Assembly: GCA_964631325.1 (NCBI GenBank)
Contig: CAZVWJ010000005.1
Location: 1-64,000, forward strand
DNA from: CAZVWJ01 sp964631325
GTDB lineage: Bacteria > T1Sed10-126
Reading direction: 5' to 3'
DNA length: 64,000 nt
Part shown: in pieces, positions 15,489 through 25,500 of the stretch
Position numbering within the stretch: the stretch's first letter is position 1
Layout of the letters: every line of letters begins with the position of its first letter
The notes under the pieces: model-generated
What the model saw: the letters and a program-made list of their open reading frames with translations, nothing else
Database searches by the model: none
Told to the model about the DNA's origin: nothing
Program-made: the position numbers and the translations under genes

Positions 15489-17096
15489 ATGAAGTTAACC
15501 CTAACCACCGGGGCGGGCGAGCAAAAATTATCCAATTTACTATCAAAAATTTATGCTTTCAGGTATAGCCTCTCTAACGTTTGCTTCTGGTGTTTTACTC
15601 TCCTTTTTTTGGTTTCTCCGGCCTGGGCTCAAAATACCGTGAATCAGGATGGTTTTCTGGTCCAGTGGAACACCGAACTCACGGCTATCACGAGAGACAA
15701 AATCCTTACTGATTTTGAACCAGACACGTTAACGGAACAGAAATATTACCCCCTTTCGCATCTTTCCGTCGTGGCCAATGAATCTGCAACCTCAGACAGC
15801 CAGCTTGCCGACACCTCTCTGCAGACCGACTCCCGGATTGCCACTATTCAACCGGATTATATTTATAAATCACCGGTAGACGGCGTCGCTGTAGATCAAC
15901 CAGACTCAGTAATCCGAGCTAACTGGTGGTTATATGAAGAGGTGGCTGCTGACTCTCGAAAAGGGATCCGGGCAAGAAACATCAACCCTCAGGAGAAGAG
16001 TGCATTAGACTTATTGTCGGAGGGACAGACTGTTAACCTGGCTCTACTGGACAGCGGAGTCGACACGGGGTTCCCCGACTTTCGCGACCGGGTGGTAAAA
16101 AGCAAAAATTTAATTGGAAACAATGACATTATTGATACCTCCGGAATGGGCACTTATCTGGCAGGGCTCTTGGCCGGAACAACAAAAGAAGACACTTTTC
16201 CGGGTCTGGTTCCCAACACGGTCGATCTCAACTTGTATTCCGGGAAAATTACCTGTGACACTCTGACTACTTCCGCTGCTATGTCAGAGGGCCTGCGCTG
16301 GGCTATCAAACAAGACGTCCGCCTGGCCATCCTTGCTTTCTACAAGGCTTACAGTAAAAACTTTAACGATACGATCCTCCACCGACACGTACGGGGGGCA
16401 AAAGAAAATGACATATATATTACTGCACCCGCCGGGAATGACAGTATGGACAAGGTTGGATACCCGGCCCAATTCGATGAAATTATTGCCGTGACTGCCA
16501 CCGGATTCCAGGGTGACCTGAAAAGCAACGCAAACTATGACAAAGGGGTGGAATTAGCCGCTCCGGGACTTTTTGTGTATCTCCCCGCTCCCCAGCACCA
16601 AGCGATCGGTGACTCCACTGGTGCTTTTATCGACGGAACCGTGGTTTCGCCAGCTATGGTTTCCGGGGTAGCTGCTTTATTGCTCTCAGAAAATCCTGGC
16701 TTAACGCAAGGCGAACTACGCACAAGACTAAACGACGCCGGAGTAAACAAAAAATGGCAAGCAGAAACTGGCTGGGGAAAAATCGATGCCTTAACCGCCG
16801 TGAGGATGATAATTTACCAAAAAGAAGAAACAAATAAACTCGTCGCTTACCCAAATCCTTTCTCGCTCACCGAGCACAATCAGATAACGTTTCGTCCCGC
16901 CGAGAATATCGGTGCTAAAATTGCAGTAACAATTTTCTCCGTGAACGGCCATAAACTCACTGAAGTAACGGGGCAAAATAAAGCCACCTGGAACGGCAAA
17001 ATCAATGGCAAACCTGTTCCGCCCGGTACTTACCTTTACTACGCTAAAGGCCCTTCAATTACCCAGGAAGGAGTCTTTACGGTGATCAACTGGTAA
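15489..17096 (+). CDS. Secreted subtilisin-like (S8) pseudoprotease with C-terminal sorting domain
   Basis: 535 aa with a signal peptide ending near SPAWAQ. Residues about 180-450 have the S8 fold: the Asp motif is kept (ALLDSGVDTGFPDF, Asp188) and the oxyanion Asn is present (TAPAGND, Asn317). The catalytic His motif reads GMGTYLAGLLAG, with Tyr223 in place of His. The catalytic Ser motif reads DGTVVSPAMVSGVAALL, with Val385 in place of Ser. The enzyme is therefore predicted to be inactive. The last 85 residues (AYPNPFSLTEHNQITF ... WNGKINGKPVPPGTYLYY) are a FlgD-like/type IX-like sorting domain. A binding, chaperone or inhibitor role is possible. Confidence 0.85.
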   Translation: MKLTLTTGAGEQKLSNLLSKIYAFRYSLSNVCFWCFTLLFLVSPAWAQNTVNQDGFLVQWNTELTAITRDKILTDFEPDTLTEQKYYPLSHLSVVANESATSDSQLADTSLQTDSRIATIQPDYIYKSPVDGVAVDQPDSVIRANWWLYEEVAADSRKGIRARNINPQEKSALDLLSEGQTVNLALLDSGVDTGFPDFRDRVVKSKNLIGNNDIIDTSGMGTYLAGLLAGTTKEDTFPGLVPNTVDLNLYSGKITCDTLTTSAAMSEGLRWAIKQDVRLAILAFYKAYSKNFNDTILHRHVRGAKENDIYITAPAGNDSMDKVGYPAQFDEIIAVTATGFQGDLKSNANYDKGVELAAPGLFVYLPAPQHQAIGDSTGAFIDGTVVSPAMVSGVAALLLSENPGLTQGELRTRLNDAGVNKKWQAETGWGKIDALTAVRMIIYQKEETNKLVAYPNPFSLTEHNQITFRPAENIGAKIAVTIFSVNGHKLTEVTGQNKATWNGKINGKPVPPGTYLYYAKGPSITQEGVFTVINW

Positions 17097-17137
17097 GTTG
17101 CCTTAAATTATTTCATCCTACGTCATTAAAAAATTAA

Positions 17138-17190
17138 CACACATATAATGATATCATCATATGTTGATATGTAGACATGTCAATTTAATA
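17138..17190. repeat. AT-rich palindrome P1
   Basis: ATAATGATATCATCATATGTTGATATGT-type sequence, related to the palindromes at 17682-17730 and 55602-55650. It lies between the convergent pseudo-subtilisin and arsR genes. Confidence 0.5.
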
Positions 17191-17214
17191 ATCGGTAGCA
17201 TTTAAAAAGAAACT

Positions 17215-17517
17215 TCATTCATCTCGAGATAACTCTTTGGCTAAATCAATAATTTTCTCAACGAGTTCCGGTTTCTTTAGCCTGTAAACAACATTCCTTC
17301 CCTCGTGGCGATAACGAACAAGATCAAGGTCACGTAGTTTCCCCAGATGATTACTGGTCTGTGATTGGTCACAACCAATGTTTTGGGTTAGCTCAACTAC
17401 TTTCAGTTCATCTTTGCTTATAAGAAGCCGGCAAATCTGAAATCGAATTGGACTACCCAATCCCTTCAAAACCTTAATTACCCGGAAATACTTCTCTTTC
17501 ATTTCTCTCTCGCTCAT
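17215..17517 (-). CDS. ArsR/SmtB family winged-helix transcriptional regulator
   Basis: 100 aa. KVLKGLGSPIRFQICRLLIS, then CDQSQTSNHLGKLRDLDLVR and RHEGRNVVYRLKKPE, is the typical ArsR-family winged helix (recognition helix QSQTSNHLGKLR and beta wing). The usual ELCVCEL metal site reads DELKVVELTQ, without CxC. One cysteine (CDQS) sits at the start of the recognition helix, so it may sense something other than arsenic or cadmium. A strong GGAGG precedes the start, and a perfect 17-bp palindrome lies just upstream, suggesting autoregulation. No metal-transport gene adjoins it. Confidence 0.9.
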   Translation of the reverse strand: MSEREMKEKYFRVIKVLKGLGSPIRFQICRLLISKDELKVVELTQNIGCDQSQTSNHLGKLRDLDLVRYRHEGRNVVYRLKKPELVEKIIDLAKELSRDE

Positions 17518-17541
17518 TGTAAATAACCTCCATTCAAAGAT

Positions 17542-17558
17542 GATTGTGATTCACAATC
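17542..17558. promoter_or_regulatory. Probable ArsR-type operator, 17-bp perfect palindrome
   Basis: GATTGTGA-T-TCACAATC is a perfect 8-1-8 palindrome located 24 bp upstream of the arsR start codon, between it and its likely promoter. This is the size, symmetry and position expected of an autoregulatory operator. Confidence 0.65.
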
Positions 17559-17681
17559 CTAAAATTATTACTATATGTTATCACCAGCCTCATTCTGTGC
17601 TTAAATAAACTAAACTTTGGGAAACCGAATTGACCAGTTTGTTGAACAATTTTCTACTTCAATTATACCGTAACCAGTTAA

Positions 17682-17730
17682 ATTATATCATAATGACATC
17701 ATATCATGATATGTCCATATAATGTTATGT
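17682..17730. repeat. AT-rich palindrome P2
   Basis: Contains ACATCATATCATGATATGTCC, very close to P3 at 55602-55650. It is located in the long gap between arsR and the giant amylase gene. Confidence 0.55.
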
Positions 17731-18042
17731 TTGATAATTAGTGGCTACTATCAGAAATAGAACACTCTATAAAATTTCTGTCGGCCACTAACGTGGGTTT
17801 GAACTATGCTTAAAGCCAGAGGTAAAATGTAAATTAATCACAAATTTGATTAGCAGGTACTCGGCAAGGCAAAGCACCACAACCCGGATTAAAAGAGATT
17901 TAAAAATTTTGAGAGATGAATATATTTATCCTTTACGCTTCAAAAAACTAATTTCCCCTTTTATACTTTAATAGATGAATTTATTCTAAAAAGGTATCTA
18001 ACGAAAAGTCTAACACCTAAACGGTCTTGTAAAACCATTTTC

Positions 18043-18117
18043 AGCACCATCTGAGTAACGCGTACGCGTCACAGACCTTCCCCCGTCAATAGGGAAGAAT
18101 TTTTAGAGGGAACTCAT
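18043..18117. repeat. REP-like palindrome R3
   Basis: Contains the TAACGCGTACGCGTCACAG linker and CTTCCCCCGTCAATAGGGAAG hairpin of the REP-like family. It lies in the gene-poor stretch 17518-19158. Confidence 0.6.
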
Positions 18118-18184
18118 AGGTATAAGAAGTATTTTTTAGAGAGATTGATAAATATTGACCCGGTAACAAATTAGGTTTAAAAAG

Positions 18185-18547
18185 TTACCCGGGAAAAGAT
18201 TGGGGAGTGTCCTCGTGTGTGTAAGTTTTGTCCAGGCCGTTGTAAATGTAAACAGTTTCCTTCTTATACCAGGTAGTGTTTTGGTCAAAACAAAATTTAA
18301 ACCGGTTTGTAGTTCGCATAATTTCTGCTTTTAGATTAGCAACCCTTTTTAAGCTGTCCGCAAAATCAATTTAAAACCGGTGAGTAATGTCCGATGCACT
18401 TAAACCACCTGGGAGGTTGTCGAAACCAGATTTATTTGTTCCCCCCTTTGCCGAATTATAGCCAGACATATTTGAAGTAATAATTTTCTTTGTCAGGGGA
18501 TTTCCATGTAGTTTCCAAATTGCACTGAAGTTTGAACTATTGAGATC
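18185..18547 (-). pseudogene. Degraded FISUMP-like protein fragment
   Basis: On the minus strand a readable frame of 121 codons is broken by a single in-frame TAA at 18371-18373. Before it comes SGYNSAKGGTNKSGFDNLPGG, which closely resembles the SGWNS...GTN.SGFSALPGG signature of the FISUMP (Fibrobacter succinogenes major paralogous) domain. After it, the frame continues with HRF-stop-IDFADSLKR and TWYKKETVYIYNGLDKTYT. There is no usable start, so this is probably a decayed gene remnant. It supports a link to FCB-group bacteria. The match is by eye only. Confidence 0.4.
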
Positions 18548-18845
18548 CTATAGGAAAAAGTAATTATTTAGCGACCCTGGTAAATGTGAAGTCTCACAAA
18601 TTGCGTGAGTTACCCGCTAAACAGTTACAGGAAAAGTTATTAACTTTGCGGCCAGAACTTTCTAACAAATTGTCATTGCCGTCCAGTACTCAATCAGGGA
18701 GTTGCTAATAAAGTTCCAGAGGTCCCACTGGTAGCCCCCGATTGAATACTGGATGACCCGGCAAACCAATGTCTTACGGTTTTTTACTGTATTCCAGTTC
18801 TCGCAGGAATGGCTTCTCGGAGATGGGGGATTTAAATTCATTCCG

Positions 18846-18990
18846 GTAACTCTCCTCTCCCCTGGTGGAAGAGGGCCAGGGTAAAAGAGATAAATATAAA
18901 GGAGGAGCTTAAAGTAACTCTTAGGGCCGTGTCCCCCCACCTCGACTCAATCTGTGGTTGGATACCTCTCCCCCATCAAGAGGGGGGAGA
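18846..18990. repeat. REP-like palindrome cluster R4
   Basis: Modules CTCTCCTCTCCCCTGGTGG and CTCCCCCATCAAGAGGGGGGAG occur in one cluster just upstream of the transposase-like fragment at 19159-19539. The rest of 18548-19158 has no convincing gene. Confidence 0.65.
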
Positions 18991-19158
18991 TAAACAATAA
19001 GGTCCTCCATCGAAAGTGAGGAACTTCAAAACATTTTCGGATGGAGAGTGACCAAGGAAATGACTCGAGGGCTTGAAAAATTTGAGGAGAATTTCAGTGA
19101 GGCTCAGACTGGCCAATTTTCGATGCCACTTAACCTGTAAAAATTGTGAGGTATTGTA

Positions 19159-19539
19159 ATGATCTTCCCTGTTCGGCCTGACTTTACTCGTGCCTACCTC
19201 CACCCGATTTTCCGTCGTAAAGATAGGCTGTCTCTAATAAATTTTATCAAAAAATTATTGCAGGATCTATGGATAATTTATGGTTGGAACCCAGGTATAA
19301 TTCTGCTTTTCATCATTAAACGAGAAATAAGCGCTTCCCGGTCAGTTTTGACAATTGTAACCCAAAAATACGGCCACACGAGCTGTGCTCCAATTGGAGA
19401 GAAACTCAGCGTGAGTGTTTCTACTATTTTCAAAATTGTTAGCAACGTGAAAAATAAGCTATCCAAATTGAAGGGGAGTCGTGGTTGGCTACGTTATCCA
19501 ATAACGGAAAACCTTGGGCTTAGAGCTGAACTAAGATGA
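19159..19539 (+). pseudogene. Possible REP-associated transposase C-terminal remnant
   Basis: A 126-codon frame whose second half (ASRSVLTIVTQKYGHTSCAP, then IGEKLSVSVSTIFKIVSNVK) has the layout of the C-terminal helix-turn-helix of REP-associated tyrosine transposases (family pattern: KYTGLSLKEIGELFG.S.S.VSK...). The N-terminal catalytic Y1 HUH domain is absent. It sits next to a REP-like cluster, where such transposases are expected. Its stop overlaps the start of the giant amylase gene by 4 bp (ATGA), which may be chance. It could instead be an unrelated small gene. Confidence 0.35.
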
Positions 19540-22500
19540 TTAAATATTGTGGTAAAACACTTTGGTCTCTAATTTTTCTTTCATCTTTGATTTTAGTCTT
19601 CTCTTCACCGGGCTACTCTGCCATCTATTACCGTGGTCCCCACAATAGTTGGCCCAACTGTGGCAGTATTGGTAGTGCCAACGAGATGGTAGAAATATTT
19701 AACGATCAAAGTGGCAGCAACAATCGAATCATGTACGAGATACGTTACCTCAACTCTTCTGAAGCTTACTGGTCTGTTTGCGATGGCAGTACTAGATATG
19801 AAGATGATGAACACTCCGGGAACGCGCAAAATCTTCCGGGGGATTGGGGACTGATAGCCCAGACAAATAACATCGCAGCACAATATAACGTCGTATCAGA
19901 TACACTTTTATTTATCTTTGACGCGGACTGGGCCACCGCTGAAGGCCGGTCCTATGCTCACTATGGATTAGCCCTGGAATACGTAATTAACGTCCGGGGC
20001 AGTCATAACAATTACAACAATTATTCAGACACTTTAACCAGGACCTCCACAACCGAGGATACCTGGACGGGGGAAGTTTACTGGGACAGTAAAGGAGACA
20101 GCGTTTTTAAGTTAATTGTCGGCCACGAGGCTAACGACGATAACATCGGATTTATCATTACCAATCAGTACGGGGGCAGTGGCGTAGTAGAATTTTCAGC
20201 CGCCGATACGCCGACAGCAGATACCCAGGTTGTTCGGGATCGCGACGTTTCCGGAAACGACCTGACTGTTCGCTTTCCCGCGCCGGATACTTACTACGTT
20301 GAATACCATTATCCCTACCAGGAAAACACTTCGACACAACTTTCCCTGGAACGTAAACTCAACCACTTCGAAGTCTTTAACCGGCCGGACTCGGTGACCT
20401 GGAACGAAACATTTTCAATTTCCCTGCGGGCGGTTGACCGGCTCGGTGATACATACAGCAATTACATCGGGACGGCCGATCTTACCTCTTCTACCGGGAC
20501 ACTGAATATCTCAGATACAAATATCGGAAATTTTCAGCAGGGGACCGGCGGGGAGACTACGGTTTCATTGTCCATTAAGGAGACGCGGGGGGACGTAACC
20601 TTCTCTTTCTGGGACGTTGACAACGACGCTTACGACAGTATCCTGTACAGCGGCACAACCTCCATCCGGGTAGTTCGGGACACGCCAACTTTCTCAACCG
20701 CTACCCCCACAAATATTAGTAAAAGCACAGCCCAGTTAAACATGGATTTCACTGACATGGGGGATTACGATGAAGTTGAGGCCTATTACGAGTGGCGACA
20801 GGAGGGAGCGGCGGGGTGGAATAAGACGGACACCGCTCTACGGACCACCGCCACCGCCTATGACACGCAGATCAACGGACTGACCGCCTCGGAAACCTAT
20901 GTTTTCAGGGCGGTGCTCGACCTGAAGAACGGTGATACTGCCACCGCGGATACCCGGAGTTTTCAAACCACTTCTAAAATAACGCCGACCGTGACAAATC
21001 AATACGCCGCGGATACAACCGTCAGCCAGGGGAAAATTTCTGTGAAATTCGACACCGGCGACTACGATACGGTGACAGTCTATTTTAACTGGCGGGCGGA
21101 TACGGTGGACGCCTGGGAAAAGACAGCGGAGGACACTTTCTATCAGCCGGCGACGGACACTGAAACGCTGACCGGGTTGGCTTCGGATACTGACTACCGA
21201 TATCAGCCCATTTTGCGTTACAACGACGGCCAAGATACTACGGCCGGGTCAGAGGCAACCTTTCGAACGGCAAAGGACACTCCGACGATTACTACGGACG
21301 TTGTCCTGGATACCGGGACTGACACGGTCAGTATACAGGGCACTTATAACACAGTAGATTACGAAACTTCCGCTGTCTCCTTTCAATACCGGAAATCAGG
21401 ATTAAGTACGTGGAATTCAACTACAGATTCAACTGTTTCCGGTTCCGGTAATTATAGCGATACAACCGGCGGTCTGGAGAGTGCCGAGAAATATGAGTGG
21501 CGGGCGTTTCTGAAATACAACAATGAAGCAGACACTCTGGTCGGAGATACACAGATGTTTCGGACGGACACCGAACCACCGTCTGTGACCACAAGCAGTG
21601 CCAGCGAAATTGATACCAACTCCGCCACCTTGAACGGGAGCTGGGACGCGGGGAGTTACAATGTAGACGTCTATTTCCAGTGGCGCCGGCTGGGAGATAA
21701 TACGTGGAAGGAAACCAGCAAAAATACAAAAAGCAAAAATTCTACGGATAACTACAGCGCCGGGATAAACGATCTTCAGGTTGCCAACTACTACGAGTTT
21801 CGAAGTGCTGCGGACACCGCGGGGAACGGAACTATCTACGGGGATACTATAGTATTTTTTACAACCAAATCAGAAACAATGGATCTATACTGTGTGGGTT
21901 CTTTCAGCGACTGGATTTTTAATGATACCGCGGTTATGTTCGGATATAAATCGCCTTTGAATAAACGCAAAAATATTATCCGAGTTGATACAGGAACAGA
22001 GTTCAAATTTGCCACATCCGGTTATAGTTCCGACTGGGGGGCCGGGAGCGGTTGGGCTGATACCTCCGTAGATCCCTCTAATGTTGTCTGGACTTTAAAC
22101 GGGTCGCCTGACGATTTGAATCTTTCCTTTGAGAACGTCAGCAAAAACGAATTTGTTACTGTAACATCCCAGGACAACCCCGGTAATATAGGGGAAGACT
22201 TCGGGTTTATGAAGAGCGCCGAGCAGCCGGTTTATCTGGACTGGATGGAAAACCAGCAGGACATCGGGGAATCAGATACTGTGGGAATTGAGGTCCACAC
22301 CTCAGCAGTGCCGGGCGATTCGCAGAATATTTTTGTCCGCTGGTCCCCGGACGGCTGGGCCTCGGACACAGTGGTGATGGCCACGGGGAGCGGCACTTCT
22401 TACACGGCCACAATCCCCGCCCAGGAAGAGCCGACAACCGTAGAATACTACGGCCTGGTGACCACTGCAAATACCGCTACTTTAGAGACAAACCCCGATT

Positions 22501-25500
22501 TGCTGACTATTCACCTGAACAATAACGGCGGCGCTAATTACAGCTACGTCGCGGCCGACCAGCCGATTATAGTGGACGGTGACCTATCGGACTGGCCGGA
22601 CACCTCCATACTTCCGGCCGCAGGGGCCAATGATTTCCGGGTCTTGTGGGGAGATACGAAACTATTTATTGGATTTGACCGGGGCAGCGCTTTCCCTATC
22701 AATAACGGTACCGACACAACGGCAATCTTTACCTACATTGACAACGAGGACTCCGCCAGCAGGTCGACCACCGGAGCCCCCGCCTCGTGGACGGCTCATA
22801 CCCTACCGGTTGGATTCAACTATCACTTCGTTTTCATTCCGAATAGTAATGGAGCGGGCAACGAGTTCGTTCGCCTCCGAGCCTGGTCCGGTAGCTGGCA
22901 GACCATTAACTGGACCGGGAATGCAATTGAACACAATAACAATGGCGTGGCCGAAATGTCGATCCCCTGGGAAGACCTCGACAACCCGTCCCAGATCCGG
23001 GCTCACTTTCATGCCGTGAACGATTACAATGGATATCTATGGGGCCGGACTCCAAACGCTAACAAGTCAGGATACGGGGTGAATCTCACCACTTACCTCG
23101 ATTATCCGGATACAACCCAATCAATCAAACCGAACGCCGGGCAATGGTATAAACCAACCAGTTTCTTGTCAGCTTCCGATACGTCCGTGGTTTCCTTCAC
23201 CCCGCTCATTGATGGTTCCAAGGACGGGCCCTGGGGGGATACTCCGGATGTTATGAGTGACGGGGCTAAAGAACCTAAGGGGCCAACTACAGGCGACGGG
23301 GGAGTAACATTTCCCGACTCCGGACTGGTCCGCGGCCTTTATGTGACTAATGACATTGACTACCTTTACGTCGGCTGGGATGCCTGGGGAAACCGGTATG
23401 ACAACAGCAAATCCATGCATTACGGAGTCGTGGTTGGTGATTCTTATGCTGACGGCTTTGCGTTGGATCCATGGGCTTCCACTACCCAGCTTTATCAATA
23501 CGGAGCAGAAGTATGGCAGGCCGGGTATATTCAAGATTTTCAGGATAATTTTGCTTCGATGATCCGTTATACCATGCCTGGAGATACTTTAGCAGAAACG
23601 GGATTGACACTTGGAGAAGATTATTCAATGAGTGCGGAAAACAAGTGGGCAGAAACGCGGATCCCTCTGAGTGAAGTGAACGCGAGAATCGGCGATTCGG
23701 TCTCAGTTATCCTTTATGCTCGCCACCAGGGCGACAAACCGGGAATCAATGATTTGGCTCCCTACCAGTCCGGGGTTGCAACAAATTGGGCTGATACAGC
23801 GGCAAATATTGACGCCGCCCAGGCCGTGACCTATACCATCCAGGAGGAATTTAGTGACTTATCTCATATTCCCAATCAAACGCCAATTGAAGGCATGAGC
23901 AAAATGCGCAGTCCCCTAACCCCTACTTCGAGAAACAACGTTGAGATTACGCTTTCCGTGACTCCTTCTTCTCTAACAGACCAAGGTTACCTGGTTTATA
24001 CGACCGACGCCTGGATCAGCAAAGACACAGTGGCGCTAAACACGGAAATAACCTCGGGGGCCTCCCGCTACCTCATAGCCAGTATCCCGAACCAGACTCA
24101 GGGGACATCCGTGGAATATTATTTGCAGACAGCGACTGAACTTACAAATTACGTCTACGGAACAAATGACGCCGACACCGTAACCAATAGTAAGTCAGAA
24201 GCACAGAACAACGCGTATCAATATACAGTGCAGAATTCTCCGCCCACTGCCCCGGACACGGTTACTTTGATCCCCCGGACCCCGGCCCGTTCGGATGATT
24301 TAACTGTGCAGACCGAAGGTATTTCCGAACCGGACGCGAACGATACTACAACGGTAATCTTTGAATGGTATAAAAACGGTGTACAACAAGCCTCACTGAC
24401 CGCTGAGGATACTACGTTCCCTTACGCGGACACGGTTTCCGCCAGCAATACCGCCACCGGAGACACCTGGATAGTGGACGCCCGAGCCGGGGATGGCGTG
24501 GACACTTCGAACCCGGTAGCGAGCAATGCAGTAAAACTGTCCGACTTTATCGACTGGACTGCACCGTTGCCCGAGCGAGTTGACGAAGCTCTGCTGACCG
24601 ACAGCGAATGGGTCTTTCGAGACAAGTCCGGGGAACAACGGTCGGTAGAGTCGGCCAGCAATTTTGACTTAGAAGAGCTGCGGTTCAAGCTGACCGCGGA
24701 AAACTTATATTTTCGGGCCCGGTTCCGTGATATTACCGACACCGCCCTACCACTACTGGGGGTCAGTTTTGACACAGACGGGCAAACGGGCTCCGGCGGC
24801 ACGATTCTCGCGGACGAATCCAACTTAAATTACGGCACGCAGTATTATGGAAGTGAAGCTCGGTGGGAGATCCAGTTTATGGTCCACAGCGCCCCTCCGG
24901 GCAAACCAATCGTGGAATTAAAAACCGCGCCGGCGGGAAGCTGGACCGAGGCCAGTGACTACGGTGTTTATCTAAGCTCGCAAACAGACGTCCTCGAGGT
25001 CCGAATAGACCGGAGTGAACTGCTGGGCAGCGGAGCCAACCTCAGCCTGCGGACAGCAATTGCTCTCTTCCGGACAAGCGGGGAAACGGCAGCAGCCGGA
25101 GACGCGACGAAGGATTACTCCACAGTGGACGCGCTGGACGGTGTCTCGATTGCGCCGGTATACGGCACGGCCCCGGATTCGAACGACGCCGACTTCCAAC
25201 TGGACGCCATGGCCGAGGACCTCGAGGACGGAGCCATGGACTTCTGGTTTCAACTAGAAACGACCGCCGATTCACTGGCGGCGGGGACAGCGCCGGAAAG
25301 AGTTGACCTGCTCGCCCCGGCTGACGGCGGCTCAACATCAGCGCGGAAACCCTCTTTCACGTGGGAGAAACCGGCGGAAAACGATAGTTGGGACACGGTG
25401 ACCAGTTTCCAATTTGAAATAAACGAAACCAACGATTTCAGCGGTTCCGTGCTCGCCCGCTACAACTTAGCCAGCGGAACTACTTCGTTTGAATTACCTT

